From Atrichornis clamosus (lineage: Eukaryota; Chordata; Aves; Passeriformes; Menuridae), in assembly GCA_013400975.1 (NCBI GenBank), contig WBMZ01011913.1, positions 1 through 64,000 on the forward strand: 64,000 nt of DNA, read 5' to 3'. A program made the position numbers and the translations under genes. Shown piece after piece: positions 51,701 through 64,000 of the stretch. The notes beneath the pieces were generated by a model. The model did not search any database. It worked only from the letters and a program-made list of their open reading frames with translations, and was not told where the DNA came from. The first letter of the stretch is position 1. Every line of letters starts with the position of its first letter.

Positions 51701-54700
51701 CTTCTGATTTAGGATCTAGGTAGGTTTTTAGCTTTAGTAAGAGATTTTTAATAGTTGTTGGGTTTTCTTTCCATCAGTCTGGATACTTCTTTCAGTGTTC
51801 AGCAGAATCTGTACTTATTCAGTGAATAGTTCTGTAGTTCCATAGTCATTTTAAACTTCACTGCTTTAGCAGTTCATGCAAATTCTGTTATAGGAGAGCA
51901 CTTTTGTAGATCTGGATATGGGTGAAAGGATCAAGTGCCCTTTCAGTGGCAAGAATTCTGGAGTGTAAGGGATAATGAGAGTGGCAGGCCCTGGCTAGTG
52001 TTACATAGTGCAAGAATAAAATGATTATAATTGGTAACAGAAGTTCTTGATACTTCAGCGTGAAGTAGAATATATTGCAATCACTGGTTCTGAGCCTACC
52101 AAGAAGAATGTGAGAACCATCTGCACCTAACACCATGGCCACTGAGATTTCTGACCTCACAGTGCTTGTATATAACTCTGGACAGCTCTTTGGCTGAAAT
52201 AAGTCACTCTCACCCTACTGAAATCAGTGGAGCAGTTGTAAGTTTTATAAATCAAAGTTTGTCAATCTCTGATATAAAAATTTTTATTTAATTTAAACAT
52301 CATGGGGGTCTCAGTTGTAGGCTGCATTCATTTTTTTACCTCCTAGGAGATGTTTCTTTAGCACCAATTATTCTACTTTATTTGCACTTAAATCCACTTT
52401 TTGATAAATTTAATACACCTTTTGTGGCACTTTTTAAGTAAACCATGCAAGGATTTTTTACCTATTCAGAAGACAATAAAGATAATAACTTAGATGCAGA
52501 ATAAGTAGTGCAGGAAGGTAGTGCACCGGTCTAAGATATGCAAAAAATAATATGCCTGCTAGGCTAATGCTTCTGTAGAACAGCAGGAACAGTCAGGGCT
52601 CAGCTCTGAAATCCTGGTTGGAACTGGTACAAAATGACACTTGTACTTGGAAGGACATTGCAACTTAAAGTTGAATCTGTTTTAAGAGAAGTTGTAACAG
52701 CTGCAAAGCCTTTCTTCAGATATTGGTATCAAACCATTTTGGCGTCTAATCAGTCGTTTCTCTCATTGTTGTGAAAATGCTGAAGCATTTTCGAGTGAGT
52801 GTTTTGAGAATAGCATTTGCACAAGGCTCTTGTGCTGTATTGAAAGCGCCTGCAATGCATTTCTTGGGGAGGTGTGATTTACAGCTAATGGTCGTGAAGC
52901 CTCATGTTAACATGCTTCCAGTACTTCTGTGCACCACCACTGGGTTGTTAGGTGGAAGCTCACATTTCACGTCTCCTTTTATCCAAGGGTTATGTCATCG
53001 TAAATTGCCTGCGGCAGAACTTGGCATTCTCCTGGATTTCACTGTCTAATGGCACCAATCGGGTGCCTCATGGACCTCATCAGATATACATGACTGCTCT
53101 CAAATCTGGCCTCCTCGTTCTGCCGAGGACTGGGTCTTGGACCCTAATGAGTGAGAAGCTGGGAGGAAATGTGGTTCTTCTAGACAATAAATTAGATTCA
53201 GAAAAGAAGCATTTATCTGTTGAAAATGTTTACCATTTGGGGACTCTGGACCAGACTTTGCACAGCAGCAGTGTAAGTAAATTGGCTGGCATCATGTAAA
53301 ATGATGCACTGAAATCAAACTGCTGAGCAATAGGCTATAGGCATGTCTTTGAAAATACAATGAAGTCAGCTGCTATTCTCTGGTGCTCCTTAAGCAGGGA
53401 AGAATATGCCTAGGGTGAGCAGCAGTTTGCTTTGTAATAATTCACTCTTCAGTAGAGATAGGTTATTATAAAACCTTGATCCAAAATAATTTGATAATTT
53501 ATGTGATGTGTCACTTCTACAAAAATGTAATATTAATGTATTAAGGTTGCTTTTTCTTGTGCTCTCAGAAGAAACTAAATCTTCACCATTTTTCTTAACA
53601 TATGTAAGCAAACCTCTCTCACGTAATAATAAATCAGCTTATCCAAAGTTATTGCTAGTGTATTTATGTGGTGCTCTGTGCTGCTTAATTTATTTTTTTT
53701 ACCAACATCTTCTTCTGTTTTCTAGTTATCTTTTCATTACATTTAGATGAAACTATTCTCTTAATAGTTAAGGGAGAATGCTGTGACTGGTACTTATGGC
53801 TGACATGGGTACCACTCCTGTTACCCTATTCCTTTTCCATCTCTTTTCCTTTTATCTGTTGGATGCTTGCCACAACTATAATCACAAGCACTTTTAGGTC
53901 AGCAACTGCTGGGTTTTATTTTTAAACTGTACTTGTTAGCAGTTGGACGTAACACCAAACCTGATTTTGGGTTCCAAATGCTGCCATAATGGGAATATTT
54001 AATGATAATAAAATGCTTTGCTTCTCTTTCATTTAGAGTTCCACCTAATCTAACTAAGCAATCAGCAGTTAGTAGGCAGATCTAAATGAAATATTATTAC
54101 TTTATAAAGCTGTTTAAATTTGAATGACCTTTTATTTAAGATGCATAAGCAATTTGGACTTTTAGAATTAAGATTCTAAAACTTAAAGAAACATTTATTT
54201 CTCACTTGTAAAAATACAATATAATATTGGTAAGTTAGCTGGAAGCTGGTAGATATCCTAAAAAGATGACAAGGTAAGATAAGCAGTAGAGCTAAGATGA
54301 AATTGCTCTGGAGGTCTTTCTGAATACCTGTCAGTTTTATGCTCTCCTAGCACAATAAAGGGCACTCCCAGGAGGTGGGAGTCTCATGGGGTAATTATTC
54401 TTCTGAGGTTTAAACCTGTTCTGCTATGCCTTTTCCACAGATTGGTAAGAATGCCTTATAATTATTCTCTTCCTCTTTCACTAGATTTTTCTAATGTAGA
54501 CATTAATAGAATTAATTTTGTATACATGCACTGTACTTGTGTTACCTACCCTAATAACGAATTTCAAGCAATATTGAATGCTATCAGATGGCAATAGTAA
54601 GTGGCCTGGTTAGCTTTTATCTTGCAAATTGGATTTAAGTCTCATTGCCCTTGCCTCTTGAGATGTGGTTCTTTTTAATATTCAGGTCTATTTTCTGCTG

Positions 54701-57055
54701 TCATAAGCAGGCCTATTTACTCTCTCAGACTGGTTTACCTTTAACTATCCTTGAAAATAACAAGAATAAGAAGTAAAAGTTTAAAATGAATGTATATTTT
54801 ACAGCAGTTGAATATTTTTATAGTTTCTAGTGCATGAAGCTGACGCAGTTGCTCACTGTCTCCCTTGCAAGCGTCAAATAATGTTGATGAAATGAAACAA
54901 AAACGTGACAAAACCTCAGCTTCATTTGGGATGGCTTGTTGTGCAGCACACTGTCTCAGTCATTAGTTACAAATGATGTTGCCAATAGACCTACAGACAA
55001 CCAGCAACATCATCCTCTGGATTCTCAAGGAAACCTGTATTTTGGGAGGTTTTGCTTCTAGAACGATCTCACAAGCTCTGAATTTCGGGCTTTCTTGCAT
55101 GATATAACAAACATACAGGAAAAGCAGAAAAAACTTTTTTTTTGGAAGTTACGCACGGGTTGGTGTCTTTGCTAGAAGAAATACCCATCCTAGCTCTGGT
55201 ATGTTGGAAATGAGTGAATTAGCTCATCTTTTTACCCAGCTGTCTCCCAGGATGACAGCAGAACTGCAGAGAGGTGGTTGCTACTAACACTTGCAGTTCT
55301 TGCTCGGCACCAACCCTTCCCCTTAGCTTTAGAAGATGGCGTCATTTTGCTTTGGATATTTGCCACATCTTTCCAGAGGAAAGGCTTGAATTTGTTTTGT
55401 TCTCCCCTCTCTGTGCTCCAGAGAAACATTAGTCAGTTTGGAGTCTCGGAGCATGTAGACACACGTTTGTGCTTTGGGAGTAATGAAATGCTGGAACGTG
55501 AACCTTGTTTTGTGAGATGAAGATCAGTATGTTATCAGAAGGACAAAGCTCTCCTTAGTTTCCTTACTGGGAAGCTATTGATGGAAAGCACCTTTTTTGT
55601 GTCCATAGCTATTGATCTGCCAGAGTACTGGTAGCTCCATATGAGCCCTGGGAGCTTAGACACAGGGACGGAACAGCTTCTGTAATTCTGCCTTGTGTTC
55701 AGCCAGGTTTCATTGCCAAGGCTGTGGTTACGTTATGGCATTTAAAGAATTCTGACTCATTTGCTGTTTAAAGGGAAGATTGTGCTGGATCATATAGATT
55801 AGCTGCTGATTTTGGCCCACAGAAAAAAAAAACCCTGAGGATATTTGATGTCTAAACTTTACCATTCAGGGTATAAATCACAGTAGAAAGTGTACTTGCT
55901 TAATGATATTGTATTGAATATTGTTTATTATTTAGCTGCTGGTAGCTTACAGCAAATACATTTGCAAAACGAATGATGACTGTTGCTTCTTTTCGCTGAG
56001 CCTCTGCAATGAAATATGTTAAATATTATTGTGCCAAAACCATAACCTTATTCATAACTAATTGTCCTTACACAAAGTGTTTCAATGGGATGAGTTAGAG
56101 GGTTTGTTCAAAATTGTAGCAATTGGGTGTATTTTTAAAAATAACAGGATAGAAGATACTTTTTCCTTACTGACTGATTTTATGGTCAAAGATGTGATGT
56201 GCTTTTAAGCACTAGCTTGACCATCTTTTGAGTTTTTCTGCAAGATGAGTGGGATAAGAGACAAATATTCTTTATTATTTCTACAAGGGTGAAGAACAAT
56301 TCCAGAAAAGTTACTGAGAAAAATTGTACTTTCTCCTTGCTTTGTAATTTATTTATGTAAAAATAACCAGCCTGTCTCTGATTACACAGAAACAAAATCC
56401 ATTTTTACATGGGAATTAATGCTTTCTCTATATTAGATTTACTTGTGGCATGTAAAGAAACTTCACATATTCCAAGGCACTTAAATACAATATTCTTGTG
56501 TTATTTGCTTCTTTGAAATCTGCAAAGTAGGAAACTGGGATATTATCCAGGCTGCAGTTGCATTTTCCTTTACACATTGTGGGAGGCTAAATTCTGTCCT
56601 CTCACTCGATGCCACTGGAGGCACTCGTACAGCTGTCCTGTGAGCACCGCTATGGAACTGTTGTAGTTTGTTGATGAAAATGTTAGAGAGACATGGGGTT
56701 GGCCTAATATGACATGCCACTGGCCAGAGTTTCTCCAGGGAAAACACTGCCAACACTGCAAGTTGCAAAGAATTGTCACCTGTGCCCAGGCATCAGGACA
56801 TTTTGCACAGACCTGTTGATTGGTTTGGTAAAACTTGTGGAAAACCTAAATTTTTAAAATTTTTAATGTTTTAAATTTTATAGTGTTTCATACAAGGTAT
56901 TTCGTAAATATATGATACTGTTAGAACTCATTATCAACTGTAAGAGTGCCAGGCTGTAGTAAAAAGCTCTTGGTAGAGTTATAGACTTCCACAAGGCAAT
57001 TAAAATTCCTCCCAAGTGAGGAAACAATACATAAACCATATTCTTCTGAGGGTCG

Positions 57056-57081
57056 ATACTCCATAGTATGATATGGAGTAT
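57056..57081. repeat. Perfect 9-bp inverted repeat
   Basis: ATACTCCAT (57056-57064) and ATGGAGTAT (57073-57081) pair perfectly around an 8-base loop. A second palindromic stretch, AGTATTTTAAATACT, follows at about 57085-57099. Function unknown. Confidence 0.6.
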
Positions 57082-60000
57082 GATAGTATTTTAAATACTG
57101 GTAGGAATTCCTTTATGGCTCAAATTGCAGGGAGAAAAGTGTAATTACATAGACGTTTGTAAGACATAAGATTCTTGTCAGCATAAACATATTATCATGG
57201 AACTGAATTTTAAGAAGATCAACATTTGTCCAGTATTAAGGTCCAAAGTACTAAGTGCAGGAACAACTGTACTGGCAGAGTAGTTAAATGGTGGGTGATG
57301 ATACAATAGGACAGACTTGTGAAATGTTTATCCAATTGTACAACATACTTGAAGAGAAGGTGAGTGCCTTAGTAATAGCTGACCTTAATCCAAACTGGTT
57401 CTTAGAAGAGGTAAGTTGAAGAATCAGAGAGTAACTTCATATAAAATAATTATTCGATTGGCCTTGAATATAGTTGATACACTTGCATGAAACTGTCCAC
57501 CAAAGAATGTGATTGAAAGAAAAGGGGAAGTACACAGGTGCTGTATTGCTTCTTATCCTAGGAGCCCAAATTATTCAGAGTTTTATCCGAGAGCTGTGAG
57601 AATGATAAATACGCTTTGGAGGTGGGTGGTGTTTTTCCTGTTTTTCGTGTTTTAATGTATAGAAGCAATACTGCAGCAATACTACAGGACCTGTAAAGCA
57701 AGCCAAGGTAAAGTCTAATTATTTGCTAAGATTTTATTCTTCTGCAGATCATTAAGAATGACAGGGTAGTTCTCATGTCTGATGTCCAAGGCTTGAATTT
57801 GTGTTTAGGCCACAGAGTTCAGTAAGATACCTAGGATATGAGTAGCCCCTATGCCAAATACAACACATTTTTTGATTTTTGTAAGTTACCAGTGTGAATT
57901 CTCTGATTCATGTGGCTTTACCAAGTGAGATGAATTACTGGATTTCCATTTCATTCTGAGTCTGCGGTTGCAGTCTTTAGAAATGTTTCTGTATCCAGAG
58001 AGGCAAAGTGCGAGGCTGGATGGGGCAGATGGAGATGATCTCTGAAAAGCTGATGAACAGCCTCCACAGTCAACTGCAGCACTGTGACTGCCTCACATCC
58101 TTGAATAGACAAACACTTGTGTCCTTGCTCACAGATATGGTAAAATGACTCAAGTCAAAAATAACAGAGTTACCAAAAGCAAGGATTTGGACTTTGCTAA
58201 AGGTTAATGTTTTCAGGGAATTTGCTGGCTCCTTTGACAAGCCAGATAAAGGGGTGTCATGTCGATGTATGAGTGCATTTCTGGAACTGGGAATGTGCTG
58301 GCAATACTTCAGCATAATTGCTCTAATTGAAATACTTCATGATAACCATTTTAATGCCGCTTTTTGGCATTGTTGTGGTTATTTCCATCATATGCTTTTT
58401 CCTACCACGCCTGGACTGCTTTCCTGAGTCCAGGGATGATTGGTTGGAGGATTGTGGGGAGTGTCTTATAGGATGAAATAAGTAATGACTGGAAATGCAT
58501 TGCCACATCCTGCACAGGGATAAAATTACTGCAGCAGAACTATTCTCAGATATGCCAACTGATTATCTGGTTTTGATTTTTAGCCAGGAACTAACTGGTC
58601 ATTAGTTGTAAGCAAAAGTATATCTGTGTAAGATAGGTCTGCTAATGTGATGTGATCTAACTTAATGTGTTTATTCCTACCAAAAAAATGGCCCATCTCT
58701 CAGTCAGGCGGAGCCCTGATTGTCTCATTTTAATGTCTTGATGTCTCTGGTTTATAGACTAAAACATGAAAAAGTGAAAATAACCGTGTTACATTTTAAT
58801 TGCACTGGCCTTAGTGTTAAAATAGAGAATGGTCACTGTAATTTTTAGTGACCAGATCAAATTTAATGGCAGCTAATAACTTAAACAGATTTTTTTGATG
58901 ATGAAGGATGAAGGAGATACTCTGTGATATTTTTTCATTATCTTTCTAGGTTCTAGACACAAATCTTTAATGATCTGCCTAAGGAAATTCTTCGTTATTG
59001 CTCTGTGATAAAAACATTTCAGAACATTAAATCATGGAGGTTCTTAAATGCCATCCAAGGGCAATAGGTTCAGTGTGATTCAGCATTAAAAAGGACCTAA
59101 CTGTCTAAGATTAGGTAGTGTGAATACCCCTCTGCACTCTTAAATCTTGCACATTTCCCAGGAAATACTTTCAGCAGCTTACTTAGATCCCTGTCAGGTT
59201 CTTGGTTTTGCACTCTAGAAGAGCTTGTTTAATTCTATTTTTTGGGCCCTAAGAAAGACTAGTCTACTAAAGAGGGTTTGGAAACTAGAACTCTAAGGAT
59301 ACCCTTCCCTTTAACACTTCTCCTATTGCTATGGAAAACGCTGATTATTCCGTCTCAATTTCCAAATTAAAAGTTATATTTTCAATGCTTTTAATTCTCT
59401 TTAAATCTGTGCAGATTAGAAAGGCAGATTTTTTAATTAAATGGGATATTGCTCCAATCTGATGGTCACAGTAGGCTGACCACCACTGACCAACTGCTGA
59501 ACATGGCTCCTTATGCTTTTGTTCTACAAGTTTATCTGTGGATTCAAAAAATTGAAATCTCCTGTGATCTATTGGACTAGGTCCCTAATAACTCACTTAC
59601 TTCCTAGCCATATTTTATTTGATACTTGATAACTCTTGTAAATTATTAAATTTACCTATTGGCATGACCTTTCACCTGCATTTTAGTAAAACAGACACGT
59701 GCATTAAACAAAAGTAACCACGGCCTTGCCACCTGTCTATCAGTGGAAAGATACAGTTTAGAAATCTGAAGCAAAAGCAAGAGAGAGCAGAGTTTGGAAT
59801 GACCGTGCTTGGTACAACTGGCTAAATGAGCCCGCATCACAGCAGTGGCTTCTAATAGCAAGGTTGTGGAAGGCAAAAGGAAAAGATACAAAATAGCTGT
59901 CAATTTATATTGTGGTTATTAAAAGGTTACTGTTTCAGTCTAATTGCTGTGCAAGAGAGAACTCCACCCCTTTTGTGAGCTTTTTTTGACATTTAAATTA

Positions 60001-60840
60001 CACACTATGGCAAATTTTTAATTTTTTTTTTGAAAGAGAACAGCACAGTGGGAAGCTCCCATCAACTGAATTAATACACCAATTATAAACGGTGTTGGAA
60101 GTAAACAATTTGATCATTTCTGTACCTTACTCTGAAAGCTGAAGTGCCTCATTAAGAACTGAAGTCTCATTCCATATTTTAGCTGTCCTGGAACTGATGA
60201 GGAGAAAGTTCAGTGATAAAGCTGGCAACTGCTCACTGCTCCACGGGCAACTATGTGTTCTGAATGAAACATTAAACAGAGTTTTTGACATGCTGAAATT
60301 TTTCAACAGCTACATTGCTAATTATTAACTGCAAGAGAGTTAATTTTGCTCTTCACAGGAGCAGTGACTTTTCAAGAGGTAGAGGGACACATTTGACAGT
60401 ATGATTATTTTGCAACTTTAAGAATCAGAATGTTCCTTCTCACAGTGTAGTCAGATGTGCCTGCAAGGATAGTTACCATATGTAATAGAAGTAATCATAC
60501 TGCTCAAAGTATATGCCAAATGACTGCAATCAAACGCAGAAAAAAGCACCATTTTAAAGTAGTTTGCAAGATGACTGCAATGTGACATAGTTGTATATAT
60601 GTATATATTAATTGGTGAGAGGGCAAAATAAATGAAAACAGCCCTTCACCAGCCACAAGATTAGCCATTAGGGGATTAGATGAGATGACAGTGAGCTTCT
60701 ATAATTGATATTTTTAAAGCACAGAGTGGAAATTAAATCATGCAGTGATGTTTTATGTGTCAGGAAAAAACTGACGCTACCAAAGAAGCCCCCTTATTAC
60801 TCTTTCACTGTAGTCTCCATCCACCGGTATAAGCCAAGGA

Positions 60841-61528
60841 CCAACCAGCTGGAGAACAGCTTGGCAGAAAAGGAGCTGGGGTTCTGCTGGACACCAAGTT
60901 GAAAATGAACCAGCACTGTATCCGTCCCTTGAAGAAGGCTGACGGGATCCTGGGCTGCATTAGGAGGAGCATTGCCAGCAGGTTGAAGGAGAGGTGATTC
61001 TTGCCCTCTGCTCGGCACAGGTGAGGCCACACCTGGATTGCTATGCCCAGTGCTGTGTTCCCCAGCATGAGAGGGATATGGACATGCTGGAGGGATTCCT
61101 GTAAAGGCCTGCAAAGGTGTTGCAGGACTGGAGGATCTCTCCTATCAGGAAAGGCTGAGAGGTCTGGAACTGTTCAGCCTGGAGAAGAGAAGGCTGAGAC
61201 GAATCTTAGCAAAGTGCATAAATACCTGAAGGGAGGATGCAAAGAGGACAAAGCCAGCTCTTTTCAGTGGTGCCCAGTGACATTAGCAATGGCATTGGGC
61301 ACAAAAATGAAATACAGGAGGCTCTGTCAAAATATCAGGAAACACCTTTCCACTGTGAGGGTAACCAAACACTGGCACAGATTGCCCAGTCAGATTGTGG
61401 GATCTCCATCCTTGGAGATACTCAGAAGCTGTCTGGACATGGGTATAGGTAGCCACGCTTGAGACGGGGGTTTGGACCAGATGACCTCCACAGATACCTT
61501 CCAACCTCAGCCATTCTGTGATTCTGTG
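60841..61528 (+). mobile_element. CR1 LINE, 5'-truncated, with ORF2 C-terminal remnant
   Basis: About 690 bp of CR1 in gene orientation and the best preserved copy here. It opens with the complement of the conserved LAEK motif region of ORF2 (GCTTGGCAGAAAAGGAGCTG) and continues through segments such as ATCCTGGGCTGCATTAGGAG, GAACTGTTCAGCCTGGAGAA and ATACCTGAAGGGAGGATGCA. It ends in two perfect ATTCTGTG octamers at 61513-61520 and 61521-61528. The coding frame switches several times and contains stops, so it encodes nothing functional; 61043-61462 is merely the longest open piece. Only the end of the reverse-transcriptase ORF and the 3' UTR are present. Confidence 0.95.
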
Positions 61529-64000
61529 ATGGCCATCCACATTATAGTCAATTGAGTAATAAAATTCTGTCTCTGTGAAGAAAAACATTTTTTAAAACGC
61601 CATGCATAAGGAGTGCAAACACTGTTTATCTTTCACAAAACCTTGTTTCACATTACTGTTTCATAGATAATTACATATATAAAAATAAGAAAAGTGTATT
61701 TAGTAATATATGCTAACTTCATGTTTTGGAAACAAAGCAATAAATGTGGAAGTGTACATGCTAAACCTGTGAAAAAACTATTTAAAGGAAATATACAAAG
61801 AACATTAAAATACTCATAATTGTTAGTCTTAGTCCTAAAATAACGATAGAAGTTTAAAAAAATTAGTAACTAGACTTGTTCATCCTGTGAATCATTTATC
61901 TGCACACTGCCAGTAAACGAGTGGCTTCCAGATTGGCTCTTCCTCACACACAAGTGTCTTTCCTTGCACATCCATGTCATAGTTTTAAAATTAGTTGTTA
62001 CTGGAAAGGAAGTCCAAAATTCAGACAATGGTGGCAGAGAATCTAGGCTGAGGCAGTTCTTCCAATGTGAACTGCAAAATGTTTTTTTTATAATCCTTTA
62101 GTACGGACAAAGGCAAAAAAAGAAAATCATTGCTCCTTTTTCATAGTGCCTGTAAGAAATTAGCAAATAATGACAGTTGGTAGCTTTGGTAGCTGTCCTG
62201 CTACTAGTCTGCATAGTACCCTTTACTGTCCTGGGAATCATTAATACTTTTAGCATACCTAGAAATGGGCATGGCATATGGCTACAGTATGGATATTTGT
62301 TACTGCTCTACTTTTTATTTAAAATGCCAGTTATAAATCAGATTTATTTGATTCATGTGGCATAATTTGTGGTCTTTCCTGTAAAACAGAGTTTTCCCTT
62401 TCCAGTGCATTACCAGTCTTGGCAGAGAGAAGAACCAGTTTGAATTTAGTCTGTTTCTTATTAGATCTGCTTTAGCTAAGTCAGTCCCTGTGCTGGTAGC
62501 ACTAAACCACGCGTGTTGGGACTACATCATCATCTCCACAAAGTACAAGGAGGTAGTAAAAAGCAATTCTGTCATTCCAGTGTCTTGCACAACTAAATCC
62601 AGAAAGGTGTCACTTTGGTACAGAGCCAGGCTCAGTGAAGAGCAAGGGTTGAAGTCCATGGATAACTTTACTTACTATGTAATTAATGTAAGCCCATTTC
62701 TCAGAAATTGCTTAAGAATGTCTCTGAGTACTGTATTAACCCTTTACTGCCCATTATTGACAGTAATACTGTATTCTGTCTTCATGTTTCTTTGAAAAAA
62801 ATCTTACGTAGTTTTACTTTTTATCTGTCTACTTAAAGCTTTGCCAGCTTTCCAGTCGTCTCTCTACTGTAGTCTTTCTAACTTACTCAGCATTTAGTGC
62901 TCCATCTGCTTTATGAAAGTATTTTTTCTTAAGATCCTTTTCATCCTCTCTGCTTTGTGAAGAGTAAAGCAAATAAAGTGAGGAACTAACCTGTTTCTTC
63001 CTTACTCTCATTTTTCAATTCCACACTATCATTTTTGGTTTGACAATTTTCTCCAGTATCCTTACATATCAATTTTGCATTATGAGAAACCTTCTCATGA
63101 CTGTAATATTCCTCAAGAGTCAGCATTCTGCATTTCTTTTGCCTTTCTGTTTAGCATACAACTGACTTCTGGTACTTTTTTAGGTCTAATAAATATTCGC
63201 TTTGTCAACTGGTATGTTTCAAAGCTTTTAGTTAACAATAGTCCTGTAGTACTATTTGTGGATGTCTCCCATGCTTTTTTGCCAGTTCTAGTCTTTCCAG
63301 TAAATACTCCAAGGTTTTCCAGTTTTGCCAAGGTCATTTATGATACAGTTTTGGTAAGACTCAAAATAATTTTAAAAATACCTTAACTGGACATTCTGTA
63401 ATTATTTCGCTGTGAGTCTCTCTTGCAGGGAGACTCAGAAAAATGTGTCACGGCTGACCTTGAGATATTTTGCTGGGTTTTTCAGAGCTGATGCTCATCT
63501 TGTGATCTGAGTTTCAACTTTGACAACTGCTTTCAACCTTAGCTGGCGCATTTTCTGAATCTAGACAAGAAGTCACTGTAGAAAATATGAACCTTTCAAG
63601 AAAACGGCAATAGGAGAGACCCTGTCTTATCACCTGAGTGAACCCTTTTCCCCATGCTGCCATTCTCAGTTCTGATAGGCATTATGATCAAAGCTCACTT
63701 GAGGAATATAATTTCATGAGAGATCAAAGCAGGGCATTTGTCATTTGTGCCAAGTCTGATTGATTGATTGATTGATTTTTGCTAAGTGGCTCAAAACTGA
63801 GGTCTGTTGTCCTTGCTGAGACCATTACGATGTGCAGAACTGAAAGCAGGAGCTGTGTGAGTTGAGGTGTCCTGTAGTAACTGAGCCAACCACCCAAACT
63901 AGAATTGGCAATTCTAGTTGCCAATCTTCCGTGAACCAGAACTGCTGTATTAAGTCTAGTGATGGAGAGTGGAGCACAGTTTAATGAGTAGAGCTGCTGT
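61529..64000 (+). other. CHN2: CHN2 intron 1, last segment to window edge
   Basis: About 2.5 kb of AT-rich sequence without a recognisable exon. A good-looking splice acceptor at 63427-63428 is not followed by CHN2-like coding sequence. A (TGAT)5 microsatellite lies at 63757-63776. Short frames (for example 63075-63386) are unrecognised. Confidence 0.7.
63757..63776. repeat. (TGAT)5 microsatellite
   Basis: Five perfect TGAT units followed by a T run. Confidence 0.9.

Larger units (their letters stand above)
47321..60840 (+). other. CHN2: CHN2 intron 1, third AT-rich segment
   Basis: About 13.5 kb with no recognisable exon. It holds the small assembly gap and T/G-rich tract (48596-48764) and a palindromic hairpin at 57056-57081. 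Frames at 52771-53049 and 52952-53299 overlap in different phases and resemble no known family. Other frames are short. Confidence 0.75.

Noticed and set aside
52771..53299. Two overlapping open frames of 92 and 115 codons
   Set aside because: Different phases, no recognised motif, no clear exon boundaries; treated as chance frames.
60805..61114. Minus-strand frames of 87-105 codons
   Set aside because: Antisense shadows of the CR1 element at 60841-61528.
63409..63457. Splice acceptor-like TCTCTTGCAG near the right edge
   Set aside because: In the required phase a TGA occurs at 63455-63457 and no chimaerin sequence follows.

Overview
This is vertebrate nuclear DNA, almost certainly from a bird. 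The intron is AT-rich with few interspersed repeats. The repeats I recognise are all CR1 LINE copies, several ending in the (ATTCTRTG)n octamers typical of avian and other sauropsid CR1. Nothing prokaryotic is present: no operons, ribosome binding sites or CRISPR.

Bases 1-1345 are a CpG island with one recognisable protein-coding exon. An ATG at 507 in strong Kozak context opens a 16-codon reading frame, MAASSNSSLSGSSVSS, then one extra base, then a consensus GTAAGT donor at 556. This matches the N-terminus I know for the SH2-containing isoform of beta-chimaerin (CHN2, a Rac GTPase-activating protein). The phase-1 junction (G|AT) also predicts the family's next residue, Asp. A short upstream ORF with good start context (428-487) and a six-tract G-quadruplex motif (144-172) precede the start codon.

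From 556 to the right edge I see no further CHN2 exon, so the window appears to be the 5' part of a first intron of at least about 63.4 kb. It holds: CR1 tails on + at 22086-22377 and about 45465-45539; a long, old CR1 on minus at about 45585-47320; a roughly 690-bp CR1 on + at 60841-61528; a 5-base N gap next to a T/G-rich tract (48596-48764); a few simple repeats; small tandem and inverted repeats; and two CpG-rich patches (17281-17680 and 21124-21220). The patches are candidates for alternative promoters, enhancers or conserved elements.

The remaining open reading frames are short, scattered and unrecognised, and look like chance frames. I found no convincing new biological system. The best leads are the uORF/G-quadruplex arrangement on the CHN2 leader and the two intronic CpG-rich patches.
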